Source: Eledone cirrhosa
Lineage: Eukaryota; Mollusca; Cephalopoda; Octopoda; Eledonidae
Assembly (NCBI GenBank): GCA_964016885.1
Contig: OZ024743.1
Coordinates: forward strand, 193,012,155 to 193,076,154
Length of the DNA: 64,000 bases
Reading direction: 5' to 3'
The notes under the pieces are model-generated. The model was given only the letters and a program-made list of their open reading frames with translations, had not been told where the DNA came from and did not search any database. Made by a program: the position numbers and the translations under genes. Positions 33,451-43,940 of the stretch are shown here, piece by piece. Numbering within the stretch: position 1 is the first letter of the stretch; the number at the start of each line of letters is the position of its first letter.

Positions 33451-33930
33451 TCTTGAAAACGTTCTGAAACTTTTCTTTTAATTGGCAATTAGATGAGTTT
33501 AAAATGGAGGGAAAACTTGGTAAAATCAAGGGATTAAGGAATATGAAGGAAAATTTCAGAAGCCATAACACAATATCCTACTACTATTTGACACCGATTT
33601 GCCGAACAACTACCAACATATTTATGGTTGAATTATAGTAAGCATTGAAAATATCATAACGCTGATAAAAAATAGATCTTACATAATATTTATTTGTTAC
33701 TGTTTAAAAACAACAGTTAAATAGTAACGTCTAACTTTAAAAGGTTTAGATAATATGTTTGAGGGAATGGCAATGAACTATAATTGTATTTTCAACCGGT
33801 AGCCCTAAGTACGTAATTTATGTTATGATTGTTATTTGTATACAAACAGTGCGGATTGATCTTAGTTAAGTAATTTTCCTGTTAAGACATCTGACGTCAC
33901 TGACAGACATCCATCAGGCATTTTGCGGAA
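33451..33930 (-). promoter_or_regulatory. Upstream region of the NBR1-like gene with a CRE palindrome
   Basis: Non-repetitive DNA directly upstream of the start codon. TGACGTCA, the full consensus CRE bound by CREB/ATF factors, is at 33892-33899. A CGGAAG core, the usual ETS-factor site, lies close by near 33925. No clear TATA box at a fixed spacing and no CpG island were seen. The transcription start site is unknown. The role is inferred from position and motif only. Confidence 0.4.
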
Positions 33931-34439
33931 GTTATTCAGTGAAATCTCTTCCATTAATTAATATCAGAAGCGTCATAGAAAGATCTAGACGTTTATAATG
34001 TTGCCTTTTTTTAGCTACTTGGATAGATTTATCTAAAATATACCTCTGGATCATAAAAATCCAAACTAAATATAATCAATATGGTCGTCGGAATGTCTAG
34101 CTCAGTGAAATGAATCGATTGATAAACTAAATGGTTATTCATGGTCCTAACACGATACCAAATAAATATAAATCGGAAATATCTGAAGACTAACCTTTGT
34201 TAATTGTGTCAATTTTTATAGACAATCAACTAGATAAAAAGAAATTTGTTAACTTGAATTTAAATAATTCACTTATGTATGTTCCCATAACTTCTGGTGT
34301 AGTCATAGGGGCTCCGGCGTGATATATTTCAGCATTGTAAACCTGACGCAACTGAACACTGCCGATTACTTCCAGAGAAGGCGAGAGAGTGTGTGAAAGA
34401 GATTCAGAAAAGTTCTGGATTTGTACTTTTTTATCGATT
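33931..34439. other. Non-repeat DNA upstream of the NBR1-like gene
   Basis: No repeat or convincing exon. Could hold an untranslated first exon. Confidence 0.35.
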
Positions 34440-34444
34440 GCTAA

Positions 34445-34530
34445 AGGGTAAAAATTAGAATTGACCTCGGTGGGATTTGAACTTAGAGAGCCTTAACGAA
34501 TATTGCAAAGCATTCTATCTTCTTAATTCA
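34445..34530 (-). repeat. S1 SINE fragment
   Basis: GACCTCGGTGGGATTTGAAC followed by diverged head sequence. Confidence 0.6.
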
Positions 34531-35117
34531 CTTAGAATTGCAGTACAATTTTTCATTTAAGTGCATCTGGTTAAATACTCGACAGGAACGCCTTTTAATT
34601 TGATTAATATTTATGTGCCTAAGAACATTAATGCTTCCTCTCTCACCTCTAAGCCAGCAAGTCGTTTGAAAATACTAGAGTCTTAATGAGGAAGAAAATT
34701 ACTGAAATACTTTCCAGGCATGAATTTAATACGATGTTAATGCATCGCTATGTTACCGAATAAACATCTCCCCTTCTATTACGCCTACCAAAATAAATCT
34801 AACCTCATCCTGCTCGTAACTGCAACGTCCTCTCTGATATGACATACAAATTTGTCTATTAGTTAATCCAGATGAATAGAGAGGGAAAGAATATTGTGTG
34901 CCATCAATAATGATGGTACAGTATTTATATTTATAGTACTTAAATATTAAGCATGTTGGTGTCAATTTTAAATATGAATATTGAATATGTTGGTGTGAGT
35001 TTATATCCTGAAAGTAGTTTTGCATGCATGCATGGTCCCGTAACGCTGCAAGGAATCGTAGGGACCACATCTCTTCTCTAGGTTTAAATACAGCAAATTT
35101 CTTCTAGAAAATGAAGA

Positions 35118-35215
35118 AGAATCGACCCCAGTACTGGACTGATACTTTTTTTTATCAACCTCAAATGGATGAAAGGCAAAGTGGAACTCAGAGAACCGAA
35201 ATGAATCCCGCAAGC
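35118..35215 (-). repeat. Old S1 SINE fragment
   Basis: CCCCAGTACTGGACTGATAC, TTTATCAACCTCAAATGG and GATGAAAGGCAAAGTGGAAC. Confidence 0.55.
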
Positions 35216-35299
35216 TTCATATCATTAAGTTGATGTATGGAACATGAGTTAAAGGTTCTTACATAAAACTATATGTAATTAGATCAATGTGTAATGTAT

Positions 35300-36099
35300 A
35301 TAACTCATTGAACAATAAGGATAAAGGAAAAAAAAAAAGGGGGTAATTCACCACTAAGTGTGACAATCAACCACACCTCATATCTTAGAAGTTAACTAAA
35401 GACTTTGAGGCAAGCCAACATGCTCTCAACATTACCACGGGTGATGGCGACGCTAAAGCACTGAAATAACCAAGCACCCTCACACGCATCACCTGACACC
35501 TCAGTAAGGTGAGCCGCCAGTGATGACAAGAACTTTGCTGACAGCGACCCAACACACCACCAAACATCTCGAATTCCACAGGCTGGAGAAAATAATTATT
35601 AGATAAATCCAGGTATTTCTGAATTTTATTCCGTTCGGCAACAAAAGCAGTGACCCTCACATTTACCATGGCATCCATGATGTGGGAGGGAGCAAAAGAC
35701 TCACTGACTGTGACATCCCAGATGAGACGCCAGCCTCTTACCCAGGGACAAAGGGTAAGACCATCTGGTTTCTTCCCATCACTTCTGGATAAACCAGCCA
35801 GCTCCAGAACTATTGGGATATTTACCCAAGTCGGAGTCCGTGTGATGATCAGGTTTAACTCGGTGTGGCAGGCAAAGCGACCAGCATTCAGGTGGCAGGA
35901 CAAACCATGTAGACCTGTGGAGTTGAGGGACCTACCAGAGTGGCATCTCAGTCCCCCACAGACGTCGGCTCCTACTTGAAGTGCAATGGAGATGCGGAGC
36001 TTGTCCTGACTGAGAAGGCCACCAATGTTGACAACAGACAGGGCATCAATCCAGTCCCCCGAGAACTTTGCACTTGCAGAAAGTAAGCGACACCTAGAA
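35300..36099 (-). pseudogene. L-D retroelement, C-terminal region and 3' UTR
   Basis: Reading leftwards from 36099: a segment matching 59697-59870, then HLNAGRFACHTELNLIITRT, SRSDGKKPDGLTLCPWVRGW, RLIWDVTVSESFAPSHIMDA and a tail ending LASKSLVNF. The PDG...W-D-V-T arrangement is reminiscent of PD-(D/E)XK restriction-like nucleases used by some non-LTR elements; that role is an inference. It is open for 172 codons but lacks the RT. The 3' UTR includes TGACAATCAACC near 35364. The copy begins at TTCTAGGTG, the same base where the copy at 59695 resumes. Confidence 0.75.
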
Positions 36100-36355
36100 A
36101 ATTAATCGGAATGATCAAAGAGAGAGGTGAAAGTTTCCCTCGGACTGTAGCAGCGGGTGTAAAGGCATGGATGAAGGGTAGGGTGTTAGGATGTGGTTGG
36201 AGTGTTAGGGTGTGGGAAGTGTATGGGAGGGAGGAGATAAGGGTAAAGTGGTGCATACTAGGTATATGCTTTAACCTATGCACATGGAAGACAGATCTAT
36301 ATTACTGCACAACGCCAAAGATCTTGATTCTGTGTCATTGCCTTTCAGAGGTGTA
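36100..36355. other. Unclassified GT-rich spacer
   Basis: GGTGTTAGGATGTGG-type G+T-rich stretch. No repeat partner or coding sequence recognised. Confidence 0.35.
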
Positions 36356-36870
36356 ATCGTGCAAGGACCACTTTTGTAACCCCAGCCCAAGTCTTCCTAG
36401 GTCTTCCTACTCCATACCATCCGTTAACTTTGAGTGCCCTGCACCTTTTTATACAGCTATCACCCTTCATACGCATTACATGGCCATACCAATGCAATCT
36501 CCTTTCCTGCACACTACAAGCAACTGATCCCTCTTATGCCTAGTTTCTATCTCAGTTCATTGCCATTCATGTATGACATGTTACTATTACACATCCATTG
36601 GAGCGTGCCAGCTTCATTTCTTTCCAATCTTTGCAGGTCCTCTGCTCATAGTGCCCAGGTCTCACTGCCATGCACCATTGCTCTTCGTATACATGCATCA
36701 TACAATCTGCCCTTTATTTTGAGGGGGAAACCTTTTGTAGCGAGCAATGGTAGTAACTCCCTGAACTTTCTCTATCCCATTCTGACTCTGGCTAGTGTAC
36801 TTTCAGAACAGCCTCCTCCACTGCTAATTTGGTCACCCAGATAACAAAAACTGTTGACTACCTCTACAGA
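36356..36870 (-). pseudogene. L-B LINE, ORF2 C-terminal region
   Basis: Leftwards reading in broken frames: TVFVIWVTKLAVEEA (near 36840), KVSPSK near 36740, the AVRPGHYEQRTCKDWKEMK block near 36640, then RRLHWYGHVMRMKGDSC and GRPRKTWAGVTKV near 36390. Same arrangement as L-B at 26263-26575, extended upstream. No (ATG)n tail. Confidence 0.72.
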
Positions 36871-37137
36871 GCCCTCTGGGCATTTGAAGGAGCTAGTATC
36901 CTGTGAACTTTTGCTACTTACTGCATCTGTGCATCAGCCACATATAAAATCTATGGTCATTGATAGCCTGCCTGTGATCCCATTTATATATATGTGTGTG
37001 TACTCAAATATTTTGATCTCCCACATAAATCATTCTCTTTACTTTTTATTCATTCCATCACATTAAGTTAAATAGTGTTGGATAGAGATATGTGAGAATA
37101 TTATGAATAGACACTGACATAAACATTAAAGTGATTC

Positions 37138-37345
37138 TTATAATAATTGTTTCTAACATTGGCACAAGGCCACCATTTGGGGGGGGGGGGAGTTAATTAT
37201 ATCCACCCCATTACTTGACTGGTACTTTATTTTATTGACCACTGGAAGGATAAAAAGTAAAGTTGACCTCAACAGGATTGGAACTCAGAATGTAAAGATC
37301 CATAACAGATACTAGAAAGCATTTTTATCAACCAACCACTCTCGT
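37138..37345 (-). repeat. S1 SINE with internal poly-G
   Basis: TAACATTGGCACAAGGCCAC, an 11-G run near 37179, TTTATTGACCACTGGAAGG and TTGGAACTCAGAATG. Confidence 0.7.
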
Positions 37346-37515
37346 GAGGTAATTTATGTTTTTCTGTATACAGAAGGAATAGGGAAAAGTATGTTTTTCA
37401 CAGAAGACATTTTCCCACCTCTGTTTCTCTGAAATAAAGCCACTCCAATTTAAATTAAAATCTTCCAGCATAATTTGATATAAGATTCTTTTGTTACATT
37501 ATGCTGTAAATTCTA

Positions 37516-37925
37516 TTTTATCATCATCATCATCATTTTACATCTCCTTCCCGTGCTGGCTTAGGTTGGATAGGTTGTTACAATCCGAGACCAGGCAAGT
37601 CAAACTAACCAATCTTGCTTGTTATGTTCCATATTTGACATGGTTTCTACAGCTGGATGCTTTCCTAATATTAACTACCTTACAGAGTGTGCTAAGAGTA
37701 TTTATGATGATATCAGCACCAATGCGTTTTTCATGCCACCAGTACCACAACTTTACAAAATGGATTGGGTGCGTTTTATGGTATCAACACTAACACTTTA
37801 CAAGGTGTACTGGGTGTAGTTTATTGGAGTACCAACACTAACTCTTTACTTGGTGTATTGGGTGCATTTTGTGATACCAGCACTAGAGAGATTGTCATAT
37901 GCTTGACCAGACTGGAGCTTCTCTC
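37516..37925 (-). repeat. S3 repeat with internal tandem units
   Basis: (ATC)n, CCCGTGCTGGCTTAGG, TCTACAGCTGGATGCTTTCC, then about three 45-50 bp repeats of the type ACTTTACAAGGTGTACTGGG, then CCAGCACTAGAGAGATTGTC. Confidence 0.65.
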
Positions 37926-38379
37926 CAATCCTCTATTGTCTACATTTAGTTTTAATAATAAAATAATTAATAATTTTAGCAAATCTCTCCAAATTCTTCA
38001 TTAATTAATTAAAATACAGTGTATTAATTAATTTAAATACAGAAATATGGTCACAAAAGAGTTAACCAAAATTTATATCTCCTGTATACATTTGAAGCCT
38101 TGTTCTATTTTGAGAAATGAATATTTATTTTTTCTATTTACTTATTTGTGTGAACTGAAAAAATAGAAAGTCAGTCACTATTATGTCTCTCCTACTCTAC
38201 TCTTAGAAAGTACCTTACCTTCTTATCCTACTCTCCTATCCTTTTTCTCACCCTCTTGCCATTTCTCCTGCCTGGAAATGCAATTTGCAGCCTTCTTTAA
38301 CAATGTAGTAAGGGACTACGATAGTTTATGTATGCAATAGGAAAGATCTTTGGTTTATTTTTGGTTTGGTAATATCTAT

Positions 38380-38540
38380 GTTACAAATATGTCAAGCCTA
38401 TATAGCTGAGAAGCACATCGAGCCTCTTCACATCTCGAACTCTTAGATGCATGACACTTATCTCATATTTCATAACTAATATACACAGAGTGGGATTCTA
38501 AGTTGCTTGGCCTGATAGAAATAGCAAACAGACTACCCTA
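38380..38540 (-). repeat. U1 interspersed repeat (inverted)
   Basis: GGGATTCTAAGTTGCTTGG and CCTGATAGAAATAGCAAAC are the inverse of the U1 core (TTGGCTGCTATTTCT.GCAGG type). Confidence 0.45.
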
Positions 38541-38699
38541 TAATTATACTCTAAGATTTTAATAAAAGGAAGCACAGATTGGATAAAGTAGTCCTGGATA
38601 GATTGTTTGTTAAAAAAAAAGATGAGATGGTCATGGCTGGAATAGTTTTTATTATAAGCCAGTTTGAGGGTGGTGGAGCATTGGACAAATTTTTTGCAG

Positions 38700-38835
38700 T
38701 ATTTATTCCTGCTCTTTACGTTCTGAGTTCAAATCTCGCCAAGGTTAGCTTTGCTAACATCCTTACTGGGTCTATAAAATAAAGTACCAGTAATGCACTT
38801 TGTTGGCCTTGTAACTAAATCAGAAACCAATATAA
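38700..38835 (+). repeat. S1 SINE, 5' truncated
   Basis: GAGTTCAAATCTCGCCAAGG, AAAATAAAGTACCAGTAATG and TTGGCCTTGTAACTAAATC. Confidence 0.7.
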
Positions 38836-38904
38836 GCCAGTTACATCAAAGCTGACATGGAGTTAAACAATAACAGCTACCATAGATTATGTCTCATTAC
38901 TATA

Positions 38905-39000
38905 TATATATATAGTGGTAGAATACTGGAAGGTAATATCCATTACGAGCTGAGGATCCGCTAAGGTGAAACAACTGTTGTGTAACCACTTCTATATATA
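38905..39000 (+). repeat. Terminal fragment of the Penelope-flanking repeat
   Basis: GTGGTAGAATACTGGAAGG, GATCCGCTAAGGTGAAACA and ACTGTTGTGTAACCACTTCT are pieces of the repeat bordering 41199-42350, here condensed and between TA tracts. Confidence 0.55.
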
Positions 39001-39028
39001 TATATGTAATATATATATATATATATAT

Positions 39029-39693
39029 ATATAAGAAAAATGGAGTGCTGCGTGGTTGCACATGGGTTACATATGAATAAAATTAGTCCTTCATCAGTGA
39101 TCTTCCACTTTCATTGGTATTTCATCGCTTTAAAAATCATATACCTCTGGTTGGTGCGAGCAATAACTAAATAAAGTTATTGGGACAAGTAAAATAGGGT
39201 GAAACGAGCGACACATGTAAACAAACAACGATGGTATGGCAATGGAAAGATAGGAAGAGACAAGTACATGATATCTATAAGCTTAAGCTTGGTGAATTCA
39301 TGGACGAGAGATATATACAGACCATCCAACATGGGTGAGATGCGAGTGAGAAAAGGATTTCACACAGGTCAAACGGGAGGAAGTGAGAGAGGGGGAGAAG
39401 CAGAGAGTGAGTGGAAGTGTGAGGAAGAGGCCAGCCGAGAGAGAGTGTGACTGGCAGAGGGGGGTAAAAAGAAGGTGAGAGATACAGAGAGAGGGGAAAC
39501 AGTAAGAAAGAAACAGACAATCGCAGCTGAGGAAAAAATATAAATATAAGAAAAATGGAGTGCTGCGTGGTTGCACATGGGTTACATGTGAATAAAATTA
39601 GTCCTTCAACCAGAGGTATATGATTTTTAAAGTGATGAAATACCAATGAAAGTTGGAAGATCACTGATGAAGGACTAATTTTATTCATATGTA
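39029..39693. repeat. Mixed direct/inverted repeat with GA-rich middle
   Basis: GGAGTGCTGCGTGGTTGCAC occurs directly at about 39042 and 39555. The block ending TATACCTCTGGTTGG at 39090-39152 is inverted at 39608-39666. The middle (39350-39540) is GA-rich simple sequence. Confidence 0.75.
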
Positions 39694-39710
39694 AAAATGT
39701 CCAAGAAACA

Positions 39711-39712
<2 letters not shown>

Positions 39713-39777
<65 letters not shown>

Positions 39778-39854
39778 TATATGTAAACATATGCATGTGT
39801 GTGTATATATATGTATATATATAAAAACATAGGCATGTGCATGTATGTGTACTC

Positions 39855-39899
<45 letters not shown>
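39713..39899. repeat. (TA)n microsatellites
   Basis: TA runs at 39713-39766 and 39856-39899, with a (GT/TA) mixed stretch between. Confidence 0.95.
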
Positions 39900-39900
<1 letters not shown>

Positions 39901-40552
39901 TAGAGAAATTAGACAGTAGAAGTCGCATTGATAGACACATTTTTCAAATGCAGGCGGGTGCTATAGAAGTGGTGGATAGCTTCCGGTACCTAGGAGATCA
40001 GATTAGCATGGGGGGGGGGGTTCCGAGGCCATAGTATCTAGAATAGGGACGGGTTGGAAGAAGTTTAGGGAGCTGCTTCCTCTGCTGACGAAGAAGGGTT
40101 TCTCCCTGCGTACGAAAGGCCGGTTATATGATGCCTGTGTGAGGAGCGCGATGCTGCATGGTAGTGAGACATGGGCAGCAACTGCAGAGGATATGCAACG
40201 GCTGGAGAGAAATGAGGCAAGCATGCTCCGTTGGATGTGCACTGTCAATGTGCGTGAACAACCCAGCATGAATGTGTTGAGAGAGAAACTGTGTCTGAAT
40301 GTAGTGTACGGGAGAGAAGACTGAGGTGGTATGGACATGTGATGCGCATGGAAGATGACTGATGGGTAAAGAAGTGCCAGGAAATGCCAGTTGAAGGAAG
40401 ACGTGGTAGAGGTAGACCACGAAAAACATGGGTGGAGGTGGTGAGAACAGACCTCAGATCGCTGAAGCTCACGGTGGAGATGACAAGTGGAGAGATGCTG
40501 TGCTGAATAAGACCCGCAAGCAGGGAAGAGCGGACGTAAAATGATGATGATA
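39900..40552 (+). pseudogene. RTE-like LINE L-A, ORF2 C-terminus and (ATG)n tail
   Basis: Reads [19 protein letters not shown], then EVVDSFRYLGDQISMGGG, the conserved RTE segment after the RT, broken by a 10-G run near 40011. Then AMLHGSETWAATAEDMQRLE (40150), RWYGHVMRMED (near 40330), EGRRGRGRPRKTWVEVVRTD and a stop before ACGTAAAATGATGATGAT. Deletions near 40360 and 40480. It is flanked by TA tracts on both sides and appears one of the younger L-A copies. Confidence 0.85.
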
Positions 40553-40572
40553 TATATATATACATATATATA

Positions 40573-40602
<30 letters not shown>

Positions 40603-40605
<3 letters not shown>

Positions 40606-40797
40606 TGGTAAACGGAATAGAAAATGCTGACAAATTGTTCACAGTGAAAAATAGTTTAATTAGGAATAAGTGAGAATTAGTAATTGTATTGGTTAGTATT
40701 CAACTAACCAATACAATTACTAATTCTCACTTATTCCTAATTAAACTATTTTTCACTGTGAACAATTTGTCAGCATTTTCTATTATGTTTACCAATA
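40603..40797. repeat. Near-perfect palindrome, 95-bp arms
   Basis: Arms 40603-40697 and 40703-40797 with a 5-bp loop; only about two mismatches near the outer end. TA tracts lie at or near both ends. Confidence 0.95.
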
Positions 40798-40849
40798 TAT
40801 AATAACTTGTGTGTTACACCTCTATTCTTTTAAATATATATATATATCA

Positions 40850-41160
40850 TCATCACCGTTTTACGTCCGTTCTTCCACGCTAGCATGGGTTAGACGGGTT
40901 GTCCTGTTGTGTGCAGTGTCTGGTCGGCTGACCATGCCTTGCTCATACAGGAACTGATCTGGCTTGATTTCTACAGCTGGATGCCCTTCCTAACATCAAC
41001 CTCATTTACAGTGAGTGCTGGGTGCTTTTTCGTGGCGCCTACACGTCCACTTTACAGTGTGGGCTGGGTGCTTTTTTGCCGTGGCACCTCCACGACCACC
41101 TTGCGGTGAGGGGTGTGGGGCATATTGTTTATATGCTTCAGCATGTACCCATGGGAGGTC
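40850..41160 (-). repeat. S3 body and tail / L-B 3' UTR
   Basis: CCACGCTAGCATGGGTTAGA, TCTACAGCTGGATGCCCTTC and the doubled block TCCACTTTACAGTG / CCACCTTGCGGTGA. Same layout as 26600-26880 inverted. Confidence 0.8.
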
Positions 41161-41198
41161 GGGTACTCTATATATATATACTCCATATATATATATAT

Positions 41199-42290
41199 GT
41201 AGAAGTAGTAACACAACAGTTAGTTCACCATACCGAGAACAATCGTTTCACCTTAGCAGATCTTCAGCTGGGACTGGTCATGTTTAAACGGAACAGGAAG
41301 AACAACCGTATGAACGTTCATGCGCAGAAACGTTCACTTCACCCAAGTGATACAAAGCCACGGGTGAAAGGTGTATGGGAGATAACTGCGAAAGTCTGGA
41401 AAAGATGTTCGAGTTGATTAGAAAATTAGAATGTTGTTGTTATTCAATCCGAAGCTTTGTAGGAAAAAATGTTTAGCCCTCTTAGATAGACACTTTCTCA
41501 TAGGTCACAAATACTGCTCCATCTTTAATAGACATAGAGTAAAACTAGGGTACTCCTGTGTTAAGAATATGAAGGTCCACATAACCGAAAGCCAGAAGCT
41601 TGTCCCCTTCAACAGCAATGCAACACATCCGCTGTAGTTTATGAAGCTGTGGTCACTTCCAACCGACCAAATCAACCACAGGAGGTCAAATCCTATGTGG
41701 GTATGGCGGAGGGACGATTTAAGGAATGCTTCCTGAACCATCAGTCGACCTTTAGGTACCCATACAAATGATCATTCACGAAACTCGCGAGCCACGTATG
41801 GTCCTTCAAGGACTCAGGTATAGACTACTCCATTCAATGAAAAGCCATCACTAAGTCCAAGCCATACGCAAGGGGCAATCCGTCTTGTGGACTGTGTATT
41901 GAAGAAAGGATAAATATTCTAAGGAGATTACGCAATAACGATTGCCTAAATTCAAGAAACGAAATCTTCTTACATTGTCCACATGTCTGGAAACACCTCT
42001 TGCATAACTACAAAGCTCCAGATTGAATAACAACAACATTTTAATTTTCTATGGGTTGGATGAGTCAGCTTTAGAATAGTACATCTTTTCCGGACTTTCG
42101 CAGTTATCTTCCTTACTTCTTTCGCCCATGGCTTTGTATCGCTTGGGTGAAGTGACCGTTTCTGTGCATGCACGTTCATATGGTTGTTCTTCCGGTTCTG
42201 TTTAACCATGACCAGTTCGAGCTAAAGATCCGCTAAGGTGAAACAATTGTTCTCGGTATGGTGAACTAACTGTTGTGTTTCTACTTCTAC
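41199..42290 (+). mobile_element. Penelope-like element remnant with ~270-bp inverted ends
   Basis: Left arm 41199-41462 and right arm 42008-42290 are inverse copies, about 85% similar by eye. Both contain ACACAACAGTTAGTTCACCA, CGTTCA...CAGAAACG, AAGTGATACAAAGCC or its variant, and CATTTTAATTTTC/GAAAATTAGAATG. The right arm has an extra piece near 42048-42085 that also occurs at 44825-44860. A GIY-YIG coding remnant lies between and partly within the arms. Inverted terminal duplications are a known feature of Penelope-like elements. Confidence 0.75.
41440..42030 (+). pseudogene. Penelope-like GIY-YIG endonuclease region
   Basis: Broken plus-strand reading: NRHRVKLGYSCVKNMKVHI (41530), the conserved lead-in to the domain; VVYEAVVT and SYVGMAEGRFKECFLNHQST (41630-41750), the YVG...R-F...N-H core; SHVWSFKDSGIDYSI; then PSCGLCIEERINILRRL and NSRNEIFLHCPHVWKHLLHN, the C-x2-C...N-R-E...C-H segment. 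One stop after PYK (about 41767) and frameshifts near 41640 and 41840 inactivate it. The reverse transcriptase is absent, so this is a 5'-truncated copy. In intact elements the domain nicks the target for primed reverse transcription. Confidence 0.8.
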
Positions 42291-42350
42291 CAAACTCGTT
42301 CCATGGACTGAGTGCTCTACCACTACAGATATTACCTTCCAGTGTTCTAC

Positions 42351-42972
42351 CTCTCTCTCTCTATATATATATATTCCGAAGAGATATAATAAACATGTAT
42401 GTGTATATTTGTATGTATATATTATGATCTAGTCAGAAGGTACAGCATCCATAGTTTTTGTAACCCCTCAAAGACTGATGGTATGAATATAGTTGATGTT
42501 CAACTCGACATCTGCTGAAAGAGCTGTGACACACTGAGGAGGAACAATAAGCTAATACTAGCTTATCTAATGAAATCTTTAGATAGAGAGTAAAAGAACA
42601 GACAGAAAGCTCTTACCCCCAATACACAATATATAGTAAACATGTATGATCTTATCTTGTGATATGTCTGCTGCTGCAGAATATTCTGTTTTGACAACTA
42701 TATTTCTTATCAGACAGTGTAAAATAAATTACTGCAACTCTTTGTAATCAGTAGTCATTAGGGTTGAATATAAGACTGCTCAAAGTGAACTGTGTGTCCC
42801 AAAATGTACCCTTTTATATTAACAAGATGAAATTGTCTTGCAAGGAAAATCTACCACAAAGGACACAAAATGAAATTAACTTTCAAGAAACATATATACT
42901 GATTAATAACATACATACATATATAACAGCATACAACATAATTAGTCTAAGTGAGGTATTTTTTAGCCAAAG
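42351..42972. other. AT-rich DNA
   Basis: A TC/TA tract lies at 42352-42373. No gene or repeat recognised otherwise. Confidence 0.4.
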
Positions 42973-43341
42973 TTATTGTTATATTTGGGAGGGTCATGTT
43001 CTAATATTGCCAGAAAAATATAGCAAAACACACTCACTGTTTGGTTTTTGCTTCAGTATATCCTTATATTTCTATAGATAATTTAGCTGGCAATCAATAT
43101 TTATCATTGATTGACCAACAATTAAAAAATATAAATATAGTTTCTCAGAGTTCTTTTATCACACATATCTATGACATCATCAGTGATTATCATGTTTCTA
43201 TGTTTCCTCCCATTGTGTTCCTATTATGTTTTCTTATTTTGAAATATAAAGATATACTGAAGCGAAAACAAAACCAAACTGGGTGTGTTTTACTATTTTT
43301 CTGGCAATATTAGAACATGATCCTCCCCAAATATAACAATA
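42973..43341. repeat. Fold-back (MITE-like) element, ~100-bp arms
   Basis: TATTGTTATATTTGGGAGGG... at 42973-43072 and its inverse at 43241-43341, with about 170 bp between. Termini read TATTGTTATATTTGGG. A related solo arm is at 31007-31105. No transposase. Confidence 0.85.
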
Positions 43342-43469
43342 TCTGTTTCAACACACGATTTCATATAAAAACCTTGCAAAACAAATACATCACTGTCTAG
43401 AAAAAGGGCTTTACAAATGTTCATGAAATAATGAATTATTTTGGGTGAATATAAAACTGCTCAGAACCG

Positions 43470-43940
43470 ACAATGGGCATCTCCTTTTTTAAGAGAGATT
43501 TGGATACTATTTCTGGCAGGTCAAGGGGCCACATAGAGGCTCCCTCATTAGGTTGAGGGTTAATGATCTGGGGAGTTTAGATGTGTCAAGAGTTTTGGTG
43601 GCGAATGTGGCAGGGAATTGTAATATAATGGCAGAGACTGTGCTAGCTGGAGCTTATTACAGCAAGAAACTATACCCCTCATGTCTGTTGTTGAGGGAAA
43701 TATGGTTGCTAATATTAGGAGGTTAACTAATCATGTAAAGGCTCCCTCTGAATAAATGATTTTTTGATCAAGCAAACCTATAATCAACGCCAGCTGTGAC
43801 CTATCCCATCGATTTGTATATCAGAACTTACATAACCCTGTGTGTCATTTCCTTATTTAAGAATGTTGAATGGAATTTGAGGAAGATTTGGTTGTTGTTT
43901 CTAGTAGTTTATGTGAACTTGCAGAAGTTCTTTGACTGGA
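43470..43940 (+). repeat. U1 repeats, two or more fragments
   Basis: GAGATTTGGATACTATTTCT with GGCAGGTCAAGGGGCCACAT near 43495, and GAAGATTTGGTTGTTGTTTC near 43885. TAGAGGCTCCCTCATTAGG and AAAGGCTCCCTCTGA suggest related subunits. Confidence 0.5.

Noticed and set aside
39275..39940. 221-codon minus-strand frame
   Set aside because: Composed of Tyr-Ile dipeptides from (TA)n and Leu/Ser/Pro from a GA/TC-rich stretch; no recognisable protein.
41002..41287. Overlapping 70-131 codon frames on both strands
   Set aside because: They run across an S3 repeat, a TA tract and the Penelope-flanking arm; composition reflects repeats only.
43041..43313. 90-codon plus-strand frame with hydrophobic segments
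   Set aside because: It lies within the fold-back element 42973-43341 and overlaps both arms; no homology recognised.
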